Notes: generated from the letters alone by a model not told the origin. A DNA stretch of 64,000 bases from PXAP01 sp964421595 (GCA_964421595.1 CAYQXY010000016.1:34909-98908), one strand, 5' to 3'; numbered from the stretch's first letter, positions 37,953-47,501 are shown. A program made the numbers and translations.

Positions 37953-38507
37953 ATGCAACAATACTCCGACTTCCTTGAGCTGGTAAATAACAGGCAAAGC
38001 GACAGAAAATATTTTGATACGCCGGTTGAGGAAGAAAAACTGTTACGGTGCCTTGAGGCTGCCAGGCTGGCACCGTCTGCCTGCAATGCGCAGCCCTGGT
38101 CATTTATTGTGGTTAACGAACCTGAACTTAAAAATGCTGTTGCAGACCAGACTTCCGGCGGACTAATACCAATTAACCACTTTACCAGGCAGGCGCCTGT
38201 TCATGTAGTAATTGTTATGGAAAAGCCAAATTTCACTTCCGGGTTCGGAGAGATGGTAAAAGACAAAAAATACACTCTTATTGACGTGGGTATCGCAGCT
38301 TCTCATTTTTGTCTGCAGGCTGCATCGGAAGGACTTGGTACCTGCATGATCGGCTGGTTCAATGAAGACAAGGTAAAAAAACTGCTGAAGATTCCTGAGA
38401 AGAAAAGGGCAATGCTAATAATCACCCTCGGTTATCCTGCCGGAAAAACAAGAAAAAAAATAAGGAAAAAGAGTGAAGAGATAATAAGTTATAACAGATA
38501 CCATTAG
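37953..38507 (+). CDS. Nitroreductase-family flavoprotein
   Basis: The protein has 184 residues from the ATG at 37953. The FMN-binding N-terminal motif is VNNRQSDRKYF, followed by AARLAPSACNAQPWSFIVV, the family's second flavin-contact region. C-terminally ASEGLGTCMIGWF and ITLGYPAG are typical. Enzymes of this family reduce nitroaromatics, quinones or other acceptors with NAD(P)H. The C-terminal tail is very basic (KTRKKIRKKS). Confidence 0.9.
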   Translation: MQQYSDFLELVNNRQSDRKYFDTPVEEEKLLRCLEAARLAPSACNAQPWSFIVVNEPELKNAVADQTSGGLIPINHFTRQAPVHVVIVMEKPNFTSGFGEMVKDKKYTLIDVGIAASHFCLQAASEGLGTCMIGWFNEDKVKKLLKIPEKKRAMLIITLGYPAGKTRKKIRKKSEEIISYNRYH

Positions 38508-38677
38508 ACCAGATTTAACGAATTGCTGGGGTAAAAAAATAATCCTTTGTAAAATGAGATCTGCCAATTTAAAGAAAGATGAGTTGTGCTAACGAGAATC
38601 TAAACCCCGGAAATGTTTTTCGCTTACCCTTGTTTTTGTTAAACCTGAGCATGATATCAATGATTGATTATTAATAC

Positions 38678-38685
38678 TATTTTTG
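38678..38685 (+). promoter_or_regulatory. Possible -7 element for the M3 peptidase gene
   Basis: TATTTTTG fits the Bacteroidota -7 consensus. It would give a leader of about 75 nt to the ATG at 38768. No -33 box is visible. Confidence 0.3.
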
Positions 38686-38767
38686 CAACACCGAATATAG
38701 AACGTAAACCTGTTTATTCAATAAGATCTTAATACCTACTCAATCAACTTTAACTAAATACCAAATT

Positions 38768-40873
38768 ATGAAGCTTTTATCATTACTTTTAATTACAACA
38801 ACAATTTTCGGCGCTGGATGTAATCAGGCACCTGCTGTACCTGACAATCCTCTTCTGGCAGAATTTAATACCCCGTTTGGTGCACCACCATTCGATCAGA
38901 TAGACAATGAACATTTTCTTCCTGCCTACGAGGAGGCAATCAGGCAGCACAAGATTGAAATAGAGGCGATTATTAATAATCCCGAAGCTCCGGATTTTGA
39001 AAACACCATCGTTGCCTATGACAATGCCGGAGAGTTGCTAAGCAGGATCGGTTCTGTTTTCGGTGGATTAAGAGGAGCAGAAACCAATCCGCGACTTCAG
39101 GAGATAGCCAGGGAAACTACACCTATGCTGTCAGCTCACAGCAATGAAATCAGGATGAACCAGGATTTATTCGGGCGTATTAAGGAGGTTTATCAAAACA
39201 GGATGACTGCCGGCCTTGATCAGGAACAAATAAGGGTTGTCGAAGCATATTACAGAGATTTTGAAAGGAATGGCGCAGCTCTTTCTGAAGATAAGAGAGA
39301 TGAACTCAAAAGGCTCAGTGAGAGAATGTCAATGGTATCATTACAACTTGGCGAAAATCAGCTTGCTGAAACCAATGCATTTCAACTTGTAATTGAAGAT
39401 GAGGCAGGTCTTGCGGGCCTCCCCCAGGCAGTGATCTCAACTGCATCTGAGGCTGCACAGAAAGCCGGACTCGAAAACAAGTGGCTTATTACACTTCATA
39501 ACCCCAGCTGGATACCATTCCTCCAATTCTCAGAACGCAGAGATTTGCGTGAACAGGTATATAAAGGCTATTTTATGCGGGGCGATAATAATAATGAAAA
39601 TGATAATAAAGAACTTTTTGCAGAGCTGATGCAGCTTCGTCAGCAGATGGCACGTCTGCTCGGTTTTAATAATTATGCCGATTACTTCCTTGATATTCAA
39701 ATGGCACAGACTCCGGATAATGTTTTTGATTTTCTCCGGCAGGTATGGGAGCCATCTGTAGCCAGAGCAATCAGGGAGCGGGATCAGATGCAGGCCATAA
39801 TAGACAGCAGTAATGGCGGGTTCAAACTGGAGCCATGGGACTGGTGGTTTTATGCTGAAAAACTGCGTCAGAACCTTTATGATCTTGACAATGAATTAAT
39901 AAAACCATATTTCACCATTGATAACGTAAGAGAAGGAAATTTCCTGCTGGCGAATCAGCTTTTTGGCCTTACCTTTGAAAAACGGCCGGAAGTACCTGTT
40001 TACCATGAAGAAGTTGAAGCATTCGAGGTGTTCGACAGGGACGGGTCACATCTGGGAATACTATATATCGACGCACATCCCAGACCAGGTAAAAGAGGCG
40101 GAGCATGGTGCGGAACATATCGTTCCGGGTCATGGAAAGATGGTGAGAGGATTGCACCCATAGTTAATATTGTGATGAATTTCAGTCGTGCCACCGGTGG
40201 CAAACCAGCAATGCTGACCTGGGATGAGACAACTACATATTTCCATGAATTTGGTCATGCACTACATAATTTCTTTGCTGAGGGCCGGTATAGCAGGACC
40301 AGCCGCAGCGTTCCAAGGGATTTTGTAGAATTACCTTCTCAAATTCTCGAAAACTGGGCCGGCGAGCCTGATATGCTTAAAATGTATGCCATTCACTATG
40401 AAACCGGTGAACCAATACCCGATGAACTAATTACAAAACTCAGGAATGCCGAGCATTTTAACCAGGGTTTCGTAAACACCGAATATCTTGCAGCCGCTTT
40501 CCTTGATATGTTCTGGCATACTGCAGAACATGGTGACGATATAGACGTAACCGGCTTTGAAAAGATGGCAATGCAAAAAATAGGGTTGCCCGGCGAAATA
40601 ATTCCAAGATACCGTACAACTTATTTTGGTCACATTTTCGGTACAGGATACGCTGCCGGATATTATGTTTACCGCTGGGCAGGAGTTCTGGATGCTGATG
40701 CTTTTATGGCTTTCAAGGATTCAGGTGACCTTTTCAACCAGGAACTTTCAGCATCATTCAGAAAATATATTCTTGCCGAAAATTCACTGTGGGAAGGGAT
40801 GGATGCATATGTAAAATTCCGTGGACATGAGCCTTCCATTGAACCATTTCTTATCCAGAGCGGCTTAAAATAA
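38768..40873 (+). CDS. M3-family zinc metallopeptidase, lipoprotein (peptidyl-dipeptidase Dcp-like)
   Basis: The 701-residue enzyme has a lipoprotein signal (LLLITTTIFGAGC, lipid-modified Cys19). It would therefore be membrane-anchored and periplasmic, as for Dcp-like enzymes of Bacteroidota. The zinc motif HEFGH is at 493-497, with the downstream zinc-ligand Glu in the helix VELPSQILENWAGEP. The C-terminal GTGYAAGYYVYRWAGVLDAD region carries substrate-binding residues conserved in oligopeptidase A and Dcp. It cleaves short peptides. A strong terminator follows. Confidence 0.94.
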   Translation: MKLLSLLLITTTIFGAGCNQAPAVPDNPLLAEFNTPFGAPPFDQIDNEHFLPAYEEAIRQHKIEIEAIINNPEAPDFENTIVAYDNAGELLSRIGSVFGGLRGAETNPRLQEIARETTPMLSAHSNEIRMNQDLFGRIKEVYQNRMTAGLDQEQIRVVEAYYRDFERNGAALSEDKRDELKRLSERMSMVSLQLGENQLAETNAFQLVIEDEAGLAGLPQAVISTASEAAQKAGLENKWLITLHNPSWIPFLQFSERRDLREQVYKGYFMRGDNNNENDNKELFAELMQLRQQMARLLGFNNYADYFLDIQMAQTPDNVFDFLRQVWEPSVARAIRERDQMQAIIDSSNGGFKLEPWDWWFYAEKLRQNLYDLDNELIKPYFTIDNVREGNFLLANQLFGLTFEKRPEVPVYHEEVEAFEVFDRDGSHLGILYIDAHPRPGKRGGAWCGTYRSGSWKDGERIAPIVNIVMNFSRATGGKPAMLTWDETTTYFHEFGHALHNFFAEGRYSRTSRSVPRDFVELPSQILENWAGEPDMLKMYAIHYETGEPIPDELITKLRNAEHFNQGFVNTEYLAAAFLDMFWHTAEHGDDIDVTGFEKMAMQKIGLPGEIIPRYRTTYFGHIFGTGYAAGYYVYRWAGVLDADAFMAFKDSGDLFNQELSASFRKYILAENSLWEGMDAYVKFRGHEPSIEPFLIQSGLK

Positions 40874-40925
40874 ATTAGCAAATTATTGACCTGACTTTTA
40901 CTGCCTGGTCAACCATTCCCGATCA

Positions 40926-40965
40926 TAAAATATCCTGCCAGAAACTATGGCGGGATATTTTTTTA
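40926..40965 (+). terminator. Rho-independent terminator after the M3 peptidase gene
   Basis: The arms ATATCCTGCC (40930-40939) and GGCGGGATAT (40949-40958) pair with one G-U, with a 9-nt loop. Outer AAAA/TTTT pairs extend the stem and the T-run continues to 40963. It lies 53 nt after the stop codon. Confidence 0.85.
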
Positions 40966-41093
40966 ATTTTTATTTAACCTGTATGTATCTCCTCCCGGCC
41001 CTTACAGAGCCAATATAACTGTATCTTTGCATATGTTCTTGCTCATTTGTTTTACTTGCTCATAGCAAGTTTTATTAACTGCCCGCTATTGGG

Positions 41094-41218
41094 ATGATCC
41101 ACCCATGAGCCAGGCCACACAAAAAGAGATGAATTCTACATCTGGCTAATATTTTGAAATGAAATTTTTACTGCATTAAGAATCTACCACAGGTCAATAA
41201 GCATGGGTGATCCATCCG
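41094..41218 (+). repeat. Interspersed repeat, copy D (two partial copies)
   Basis: The left part (41094-41136) has ATGATCCACCCATGAGCCAG and GCCACACAAAAAGAGATG. The right part (41179-41218) has AAGAATCTACCACAGGTC and then AATAAGCATGGGTGATCC. The left part lacks the CATGGG end and instead carries an inverted version of it; the right part lacks the central block. This looks like two copies that have lost different segments. Confidence 0.55.
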
Positions 41219-41313
41219 TAATAACAACTTAATATGGTTTGTATCCTGCATGGTATTTTACTTGAATCAGAGTGGATTTTTATTCGCCTGTGTGTCAATT
41301 AAAAATTGTCATG

Positions 41314-41321
41314 TATATTTG
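41314..41321 (+). promoter_or_regulatory. Probable -7 element of hydE
   Basis: TATATTTG is a perfect match to TAnnTTTG and lies 33 nt before the ATG at 41355, which is preceded by a purine-rich AAGGAAG ribosome-binding site. The short inverted repeat CAATTAAAAATTG (41296-41308) lies just upstream. No Rex-type palindrome is found here. Confidence 0.45.
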
Positions 41322-41354
41322 GGGATTAGGATCACTAGGTTAATAAGGAAGATA

Positions 41355-42440
41355 ATGGCCGGAAAAACAGAAACAATCCTGCAAAAGGACAACTTTACAA
41401 ACGAAGACCTGATTGAATTGCTTGACAGCGAAGGTGAAGACAAAAAACTTCTTTTCAAAAAAGCTGCAGAAATAAAGGCAGAGTATGTCGGGAAGAAGGT
41501 TTATTATAGGGGACTAATAGAGCTTTCCAATATTTGCGGCAAGAATTGCTATTATTGCGGGATCCGCAGAAATAACAAGAACGTAAAAAGGTATAATCTG
41601 GGAGATAAGGAGATACTTGCTGCGGTGAAGTTTGCTTATGACAATCAATACGCCTCGGTAGTATTGCAGTCAGGCGAAATTGAAAGTCAGGGCTTTACTG
41701 ACCGCATTGAAAAGCTTCTCAGAGAAATTAAAGCAATAAGCAATAACGAACTTGGCATAACCATTTCCCTTGGTGAACAGAAAAAAGAGGTTTACAAGCG
41801 CTGGTTTGAGGCAGGAGCCCACCGATATCTCCTAAGAATTGAAACTTCCAATCCGGAACTGTATAAAAAGATACATCCGGATGATGATAACCATAATTTT
41901 CAGAGAAGGCAGGAATGCCTTCAAATGATCAAAGATACCGGATACCAGACGGGAACAGGCATTATGGTGGGACTGCCCTTTCAGACAATAGATGACATTG
42001 CAGCCGATATTATCTATATGAGGGATTTTGATATAGATATGGTTGGCCTCGGACCCTATATAGAACACAGGGATACCCCGATGTATCAGTTCAGCGATAA
42101 GCTTCTGCCTCCGGAAAAGCGATTTCAGCTAACCCTTAAGGTAATAGCTATTTTACGTATAATGATGAAAGATATAAATATAGCTGCAGCCACTGCAATG
42201 CAGGCTATCGATCCAATGGGAAGAGAAAAGGCGTTAATGGTCGGAGCCAATGTTATAATGCCCAATATAACTCCTGGCAAGTACAGGGATAATTACAAGT
42301 TATATGAAAACAAGCCTTGTACAGATGAGGAGGCTGAAGATTGTACCAGTTGCCTTGAAGCAAGGATAAATATGGCCGGCGATGATATAGGATATGGTGA
42401 ATGGGGTGATTCCAGGCATTTTATCAGACGTACGAAGTAG
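41355..42440 (+). CDS. hydE: [FeFe]-hydrogenase H-cluster maturase HydE (radical SAM)
   Basis: HydE is a radical S-adenosylmethionine enzyme needed to build the dithiomethylamine-bridged diiron part of the H-cluster. From the ATG at 41355 it has 361 residues, a normal length. The SAM-cluster motif is C61-GKN-C65-YY-C68 (LSNICGKNCYYCGIRR). Other blocks are VLQSGEIESQ, ETSNPELYKKIHPDD and GIMVGLPFQT. The C-terminal CTDEEAEDCTSCL holds extra cysteines that may bind a second cluster, as in some HydE proteins. The start is supported by AAGGAAG and a -7 box. It is separated from hydG by about 5.4 kb. Confidence 0.94.
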   Translation: MAGKTETILQKDNFTNEDLIELLDSEGEDKKLLFKKAAEIKAEYVGKKVYYRGLIELSNICGKNCYYCGIRRNNKNVKRYNLGDKEILAAVKFAYDNQYASVVLQSGEIESQGFTDRIEKLLREIKAISNNELGITISLGEQKKEVYKRWFEAGAHRYLLRIETSNPELYKKIHPDDDNHNFQRRQECLQMIKDTGYQTGTGIMVGLPFQTIDDIAADIIYMRDFDIDMVGLGPYIEHRDTPMYQFSDKLLPPEKRFQLTLKVIAILRIMMKDINIAAATAMQAIDPMGREKALMVGANVIMPNITPGKYRDNYKLYENKPCTDEEAEDCTSCLEARINMAGDDIGYGEWGDSRHFIRRTK

Positions 42441-42509
42441 AATTAAAAAAAGAATAATACAGAACTTCGCTATTAACTCACAGTAAATCTTAAATTAATT
42501 ATCAATATC

Positions 42510-45074
42510 ATGTTCAGGAAATTAATGCTAACACTTCTTTTGCTATCTTTTTTAAGGCTTAATGCCCAGGTTGAATTAAACTATTACCTTCCGGAAACAG
42601 TTTATGACTCAAACATACCTTCTCCACAAGACTTTCTTGGATATCAGATTGGAGAATGGCATATTAATCATACTCTTTTGTCACAGTACATGCATCTCCT
42701 TGCCGACTTGTCCGACAGGGCTGCAATATATGAATATGCCCGCTCCTATGAGCACAGGCCGCTGGTACATATGGTCATAACATCTGAAAAAAATCAACAG
42801 AACATTGAAGAGATAAGAAAAAACCATCTTGCACTCACAAACCCGGAAATATCTGGCAGCATTGATGTTACCGGCATGCCTGCTGTCATATTTCTGGGTT
42901 ATGGAGTCCACGGGAATGAGCCCAGTGCACACAATGCTGCTCCCCTGGTAGCTTATTACCTTGCAGCCGGACAGGGTGAACGGGTAGACGAGATACTTGA
43001 AAACCTGGTAATAGTAATCGATCCGTCGCTGAATCCGGATGGACAGGACAGGTTTGCAAGCTGGGTGAACAGGTATAAAAGCAAAACACTGAATCCCGAT
43101 CCGGGAAATATAGAATTTAATGATGTATGGCCTGGATCACGGACTAATCATTACTGGTTCGACCTGAACAGGGACTGGCTTCCGGTGCAGCACCCGGAAA
43201 GTTATGGCAGGGTTCATGCCTACCATGACTGGATGCCCAATATAAATACCGACCATCATGAGTTTGGCTCAAATAGCACTTTCTTCTTTCAGCCAGGTGT
43301 GCCGGAAAGGGTCAATCCGCGCACTCCGCAGGCTACCGACGATCTAACTCTTGAAGTAGCAATGCATCATGCAAGGGCATTTGACAAGATTGGCCAGTTG
43401 TATTATACGCAACAGGGTTTTGATGATTTTTACTATGGAAAAGGCTCTACTTATCCTGATATTCATGGGAGTATAGGAATTTTATTCGAGCAGGCCTCAA
43501 CCAGGGGGCATCAGGTTGAGACTATCCACGGGATAATGGATTTTGCAGAGACAATAAGGAATCAGGTGGTTGTTTCCCTGTCGTCTATCGAGGCAGGCCT
43601 GAACATGAGAGAAAAACTTCTGAACCATTTGCGCTGGTTTTATACCTCGGCAATGGAGGAGGCTTCGGCAGAAGAAACCCAGGCATATATCTTTGGCGAT
43701 CAATGGGACCATGGAAAAAATTACCATCTGCTGGATATCCTTAATACACACAGGATCAGGGTTCATGAGATTACCGGCAATATAACACTCGACGGGAAGT
43801 CATATTCCCCTGGCACTTCATGGGTTGTACCTCTTCGTCAGCCACAGTTCAGGCTTGTGATGTCCATGTTTGAAAAAGTGCTTGAATTCGGCGACAGCCT
43901 TTTTTATGATGTTTCGACGTGGACCAAGCCACTTGCTTTCAATATGCCGCATGGAAAAATTTCGACGAGCCGTCAGCTCAATTCCATACTGGGTGCAATT
44001 GTCGAAAACCCGGCAGGTCAGCAGGGAAGAGTGTCTGGTGGCATGACACAAAATGCATATCTGTTTCAATGGGATGACTATTATGCTCCAAAAGCTCTTT
44101 ATTATTTGCAGAAAATGGGGTTACGGACCAAAGTGGCAACTTCTCCTTTTGCAATTGAAAACAGTGCAGGTGAGATAACTGAGTTCAGTTACGGAACGGT
44201 AATGGTGCATGTAAACAGCCAGCAATACAGTGTTCAGGAGATATATGATATTGTAACCGCTGCAGCAGAACATGCCGGGATAACTATCCATTCCATAAGT
44301 ACCAGCTTTTCCAGGGAAGGAATTCACCTGGGCAGCGGGAGTTTTGAGTCACTGGATAAACCTGAAATTTTAATGCTTATAGGTCAGGGAACAAACAGCC
44401 GTGAGGCAGGAGAGGTATGGCATTTGCTGGATCAGCGATATAATGTTCCGGTAACTATGGTTAATATTGAACAAATAAACAGTATGGATCTGAACCGGTA
44501 CAATACCCTGATAATGGTATCGGGAAATTATTCAGGTATCTATGATTCGGGAAAGGCATCTCTGCAAAGGTGGGTAAGAGCCGGCGGCAATATCGTCGCT
44601 TTCGGATCTGCCAATCAATGGCTTGCCAGGAATGATTTTGCCTCGATTGAATTTGTTTCTCCACCTGAACAGGAAGAACCTGATTTCCTGCCATACAGTA
44701 TCCGTTCAGAATACAGGGGAGCAAGGAGAATATCAGGGACTATTTTTGAAACAAAACTTGATATCACGCATCCTATAGGTTACGGTTACAGAAATGAAAG
44801 CCTCCCCTATTATGTTACTGGAACACTAACTGCAAAACCGGACAAAAATCCATTTGCAAATCCCCTTTTGTTTACCGATAATTCACTTATGAGCGGATAC
44901 ACCTGGGAACCATATTCAGCAATTCTTGATAAAACTGCCGGAATATTGATAAGTTCCCGGGGAAGGGGTAATATCATTTCATTTACCAATAATCCAAATT
45001 TCAGGGCGTTCTGGTTTGGGACAAATAAACTATTTGCAAACTCGCTATTTTTCGGATCAATTATAGGTACTTAA
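42510..45074 (+). CDS. Secreted M14-family zinc carboxypeptidase-like protein
   Basis: The 854-residue protein has a signal peptide (LMLTLLLLSFLRLNAQ). The carboxypeptidase domain lies in the first 350 residues. The zinc pair is His134 and Glu137 in GVHGNEPSAHN, followed by VIDPSLNPDGQDRF and LNRDWLPVQHPES; the third ligand is in NTDHHEFG. The remaining 500 residues include a region like the class I glutamine amidotransferase fold (TLIMVSGNYSGIYDSG, GGNIVAFGSANQWL), seen in large Bacteroidota M14 proteins. Probably periplasmic or cell-surface. Confidence 0.88.
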   Translation: MFRKLMLTLLLLSFLRLNAQVELNYYLPETVYDSNIPSPQDFLGYQIGEWHINHTLLSQYMHLLADLSDRAAIYEYARSYEHRPLVHMVITSEKNQQNIEEIRKNHLALTNPEISGSIDVTGMPAVIFLGYGVHGNEPSAHNAAPLVAYYLAAGQGERVDEILENLVIVIDPSLNPDGQDRFASWVNRYKSKTLNPDPGNIEFNDVWPGSRTNHYWFDLNRDWLPVQHPESYGRVHAYHDWMPNINTDHHEFGSNSTFFFQPGVPERVNPRTPQATDDLTLEVAMHHARAFDKIGQLYYTQQGFDDFYYGKGSTYPDIHGSIGILFEQASTRGHQVETIHGIMDFAETIRNQVVVSLSSIEAGLNMREKLLNHLRWFYTSAMEEASAEETQAYIFGDQWDHGKNYHLLDILNTHRIRVHEITGNITLDGKSYSPGTSWVVPLRQPQFRLVMSMFEKVLEFGDSLFYDVSTWTKPLAFNMPHGKISTSRQLNSILGAIVENPAGQQGRVSGGMTQNAYLFQWDDYYAPKALYYLQKMGLRTKVATSPFAIENSAGEITEFSYGTVMVHVNSQQYSVQEIYDIVTAAAEHAGITIHSISTSFSREGIHLGSGSFESLDKPEILMLIGQGTNSREAGEVWHLLDQRYNVPVTMVNIEQINSMDLNRYNTLIMVSGNYSGIYDSGKASLQRWVRAGGNIVAFGSANQWLARNDFASIEFVSPPEQEEPDFLPYSIRSEYRGARRISGTIFETKLDITHPIGYGYRNESLPYYVTGTLTAKPDKNPFANPLLFTDNSLMSGYTWEPYSAILDKTAGILISSRGRGNIISFTNNPNFRAFWFGTNKLFANSLFFGSIIGT

Positions 45075-45187
45075 TCAGTTAGCTGTTGTTACCTGCCAGA
45101 AAAACCGGTTTCTGCATTGAACACTTAGCCTCTCTATTAACAGGTAGATAGAAAACAAGCAGTTGTACGCTTCTGCCAGAAAAGCAA

Positions 45188-45220
45188 ACCCTGGCACAAT
45201 GAATATCTCATGTGCAGGGG
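45188..45220 (-). terminator. Hairpin after the YihY gene, possible terminator
   Basis: CCCTGGCACA (45189-45198) pairs with TGTGCAGGG (45211-45219) with one bulged G. On the minus strand the hairpin is followed by TTTGCTTTT, a moderate T-tract. It lies 53 nt after the YihY stop codon and between two converging genes. Confidence 0.45.
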
Positions 45221-45272
45221 CTAATATTCATAAAAAAATTTGGGTGGTTAATAAGGAAATTTAATGTATATC

Positions 45273-46394
45273 TCACTTGTCTCCGGGTTCCATTGTTGTA
45301 TAAACATATTTGGCATAACTTTTCGGTCTGATTCCATAGCCATACCTTTCTGAATATACCCATGAAAATTCTGCACCAAAAAGCAAAATAAGGCAGGAGT
45401 AAGTTACCCAGAGAAGAACTATTATTATAGAACCGGCTGCCCCATACATATTTCCGGGGCTTGTCTCGCTAAAGTAAAAGCTGAGCAATTCCTTACCGAT
45501 AGTAAACAAAAAAGAGGTTATAAAAGCTCCTATCCAAACTGTTTTCCATTTAATATATGCATCAGGCAAGTATTTAAAAATAAGCGCAAATAATGCGGTA
45601 ATGACTGCCAGAGGTATGATCAGATTCATCAACTGAACGAAATACAGGCTGATTTCAGGGAACCAGGTTCCCAGATATTCCTGAACGGCCGATAATAATG
45701 CCGAAATAACAAAACTCATAAGCAGAAGAAAGGCAATTGCAAGTACAAAACCAAAACTTCTTACCCTATCCAACAGATAGCGGATTATCGCAGACTTGGG
45801 ATCCGGTTGAATTCCCCATACTTTATTTAGTGATACCTGCAGATGATAGAAAACACCGGTTGCTCCAAATAACAATCCACCTATGGATATAAGTGTTGAA
45901 ATTAGTGTCTGATCACCTTCACGGGCACTTTCGAAAATTGAAAGCACCCCCTCGGCTGTCTTGGCACCCATGGCGTTTTCCATCTGGTCATAAAGCTCTC
46001 CTTCGACCATATCAGCTCCCCAGAAATAACCTACTACACTGATTATAACTACCAATAACCCCGGCAATGAGAGAATTGCATAATATGCAACAACGGCACT
46101 TAGTCTCCATGGGTCATCCCTGTTCCAGGATAATACAGCCTCTTTTATTAATGAAGGCAAATGCCTGAAACTGAATTTTTCTTTGTCACCGTCAGTAAAT
46201 ATCTGTTGTCTGAATTGTTTTGGCACTTTTTGTTGCAATGAAGGTCCGGATTGTCCATGAATGCCAGATTGAACAGGTGGTTTTGCCTGTCCGGTTCGTC
46301 CATGATTTCCGGATTGTACATCCTGTCCCTGGTTCAGGGTCTCTTCTGATTCAGGTCTCTTCCTTTTCTTTTCAGGCCGTCCAGATGTTCTCAT
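45273..46394 (-). CDS. YihY/BrkB-family inner-membrane protein
   Basis: The 373-residue protein starts with about 75 polar residues rich in Gln, Gly, Lys and Ser, with a repeated QSG-(N/I)-HG pattern. Six membrane helices of the YihY/BrkB family follow (LSAVVAYYAILSLPGLLVVI, GALFGATGVFYHLQVSLNKVW without its first residues, LPDAYIKWKTVWIGAFITSF, MYGAAGSIIIVLLWVTYSC). The FxxLQxSLNxVW and PxxxxxWxxxxxGA motifs are family hallmarks. Function of the family is uncertain; it was once proposed as RNase BN, which was later withdrawn. The charged leader is an unusual addition. Confidence 0.88.
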   Translation of the reverse strand: MRTSGRPEKKRKRPESEETLNQGQDVQSGNHGRTGQAKPPVQSGIHGQSGPSLQQKVPKQFRQQIFTDGDKEKFSFRHLPSLIKEAVLSWNRDDPWRLSAVVAYYAILSLPGLLVVIISVVGYFWGADMVEGELYDQMENAMGAKTAEGVLSIFESAREGDQTLISTLISIGGLLFGATGVFYHLQVSLNKVWGIQPDPKSAIIRYLLDRVRSFGFVLAIAFLLLMSFVISALLSAVQEYLGTWFPEISLYFVQLMNLIIPLAVITALFALIFKYLPDAYIKWKTVWIGAFITSFLFTIGKELLSFYFSETSPGNMYGAAGSIIIVLLWVTYSCLILLFGAEFSWVYSERYGYGIRPKSYAKYVYTTMEPGDK

Positions 46395-46818
46395 CCAATT
46401 AAATTTGTTTAGAATATTAAATTGATGAAAAAGATATTTTTCATACGAATTTGCAAAAAGATTGCCATAAAGTTCACGTCATTCAAAAATATAGTTGTAT
46501 AACAAATCTGTCAGTTTGTTGTTGACTTAAATTCAGACCACATTAATATAACGCTGGGAAAATATTGGTCTGATTGGGGAAAAAATCCCCACTTTATTGT
46601 AAGTGCTACTAATTGATTTAGTATATAACTTTCAAGTCATAAGTGAAACAGTATTTAAAGGTATTTAGCTGGTAACTCCCACATATACCTGCTTAATAAC
46701 ACCTTAAAAACTTGCTGGATTACCCGTTTAAAGGGTCGGACAAAATCCAATTTGTGTAGCCGGTATACGGTACGGTAATTGAACCAGCATAGTTAATTAA
46801 TAACTAAAACTTAATAAT
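46395..46818. other. Intergenic region between YihY and DUF1328 genes
   Basis: These 424 nt hold no supported gene. A small G/C hairpin, GGGGAAAAAATCCCC (near 46596-46612), has no T-run after it. No repeat of the families described here is present. Confidence 0.4.
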
Positions 46819-46971
46819 ATGATTGGTTGGATAATTGGTGCTGCAGTTCTGGCGTTTGCCTTTGCATTACTTGGATTTACCGGAATAGCACGAGGATTTG
46901 CTGCTATAGCAAAAGTACTTTTCTACATTTTCTTAATAATTGCGGTAGTAATTCTAATTGCGAGTCTCTGA
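46819..46971 (+). CDS. DUF1328-family small membrane protein (50 residues)
   Basis: The tiny gene encodes 50 residues, almost entirely hydrophobic, with two predicted membrane helices joined by TGIARGFAAIAKVLF. The family signature (two helices with LGFTGIARGFAAIAKVLFY between and within them) matches DUF1328 proteins such as E. coli YtjA, which are about 50-55 residues. These proteins are often stress-induced in bacteria; their function is unknown. The stop codon lies inside a hairpin. Confidence 0.85.
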   Translation: MIGWIIGAAVLAFAFALLGFTGIARGFAAIAKVLFYIFLIIAVVILIASL

Positions 46972-46986
46972 TAAGTTCAGAGATTC
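46962..46986 (+). terminator. Hairpin over the DUF1328 stop codon
   Basis: GAGTCTCTGA (46962-46971) pairs with TCAGAGATTC (46977-46986) with one G-U and a 5-nt loop. It is followed only by GCCTTTAAA, so it is a weak terminator candidate that overlaps the end of the gene. Confidence 0.4.
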
Positions 46987-47191
46987 GCCTTTAAACAGAG
47001 AACATTAATTTATTTCCGAATTGTCTAAAAATCAGTTCAGGGCATAAAAGGGCAATTATTAATATAGGGTTTACCGGCACTACATAACCAGTACAATCAG
47101 TTATCAGGATTATGACTCAACTATTGCGACCATTTGCCGGTAACATAAATAAAAGCATACCGGTCAGCGCCAAAAAATTACAATCCGGACT

Positions 47192-47218
47192 ATAATATGC
47201 TAACCTTGAGCATATTAT
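47192..47218 (-). terminator. Perfect hairpin at the end of the hydG-TM1266 operon
   Basis: ATAATATGCT and AGCATATTAT form a perfect 10-bp stem with a 7-nt loop. The stem begins at the stop codon of the second TM1266-family gene (47215-47217). On the minus strand a T6 run follows 14 nt later, so termination is plausible although the stem is A+T-rich; a 3'-end stabilising role is the alternative. Confidence 0.5.
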
Positions 47219-47475
47219 GCCGGGAAGACCATTTTCCTCAGCTGGACGCCTTTAAGTTGACCCAGTTCATTCTCGAGTTTGTCCATTTCACCCGTATCAC
47301 CAAGCAACTCGAGCAGGATGAGTCCGCACGGACTACAAAGATCGGAAGACAATTCATGGAGCCCCAGCCGTGTTTTAATTGAACATCCATACTTTGTAAG
47401 AATTCCCTGAAGGCTTCCTGCCTCTTTTTCCCGGTTTGTAATAAGTACACCAAGAATTCTGATTTCCTTTGTCAT
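47215..47475 (-). CDS. TM1266-family putative iron-only hydrogenase system regulator (second copy)
   Basis: The 86-residue protein has a ferredoxin-like alpha/beta fold resembling the ligand-binding domain of NikR-type regulators. Shared with its neighbour are RILG at the start, TRLGLHELSS in the middle and a C-terminal strand. It also carries a CSPCG motif that the neighbour has as CSRNG. Members of the TM1266 family occur next to hydrogenase maturation genes and are thought to be regulatory; no DNA-binding domain is present. It ends the hydG operon. Confidence 0.8.
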   Translation of the reverse strand: MTKEIRILGVLITNREKEAGSLQGILTKYGCSIKTRLGLHELSSDLCSPCGLILLELLGDTGEMDKLENELGQLKGVQLRKMVFPA

Positions 47476-47501
47476 TGAAGCTGAATTTATTCTTTAAGGT
47501 A

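Larger units (their letters stand above)
40966..41354. other. Intergenic region between M3 peptidase terminator and hydE
   Basis: This region holds two partial copies of the interspersed repeat (41094-41218), the -7 box of hydE and another -7-like box, TATCTTTG (41022-41029), with no gene placed to use it directly. The frame open across part of it upstream of the hydE ATG is not considered coding. Confidence 0.5.
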
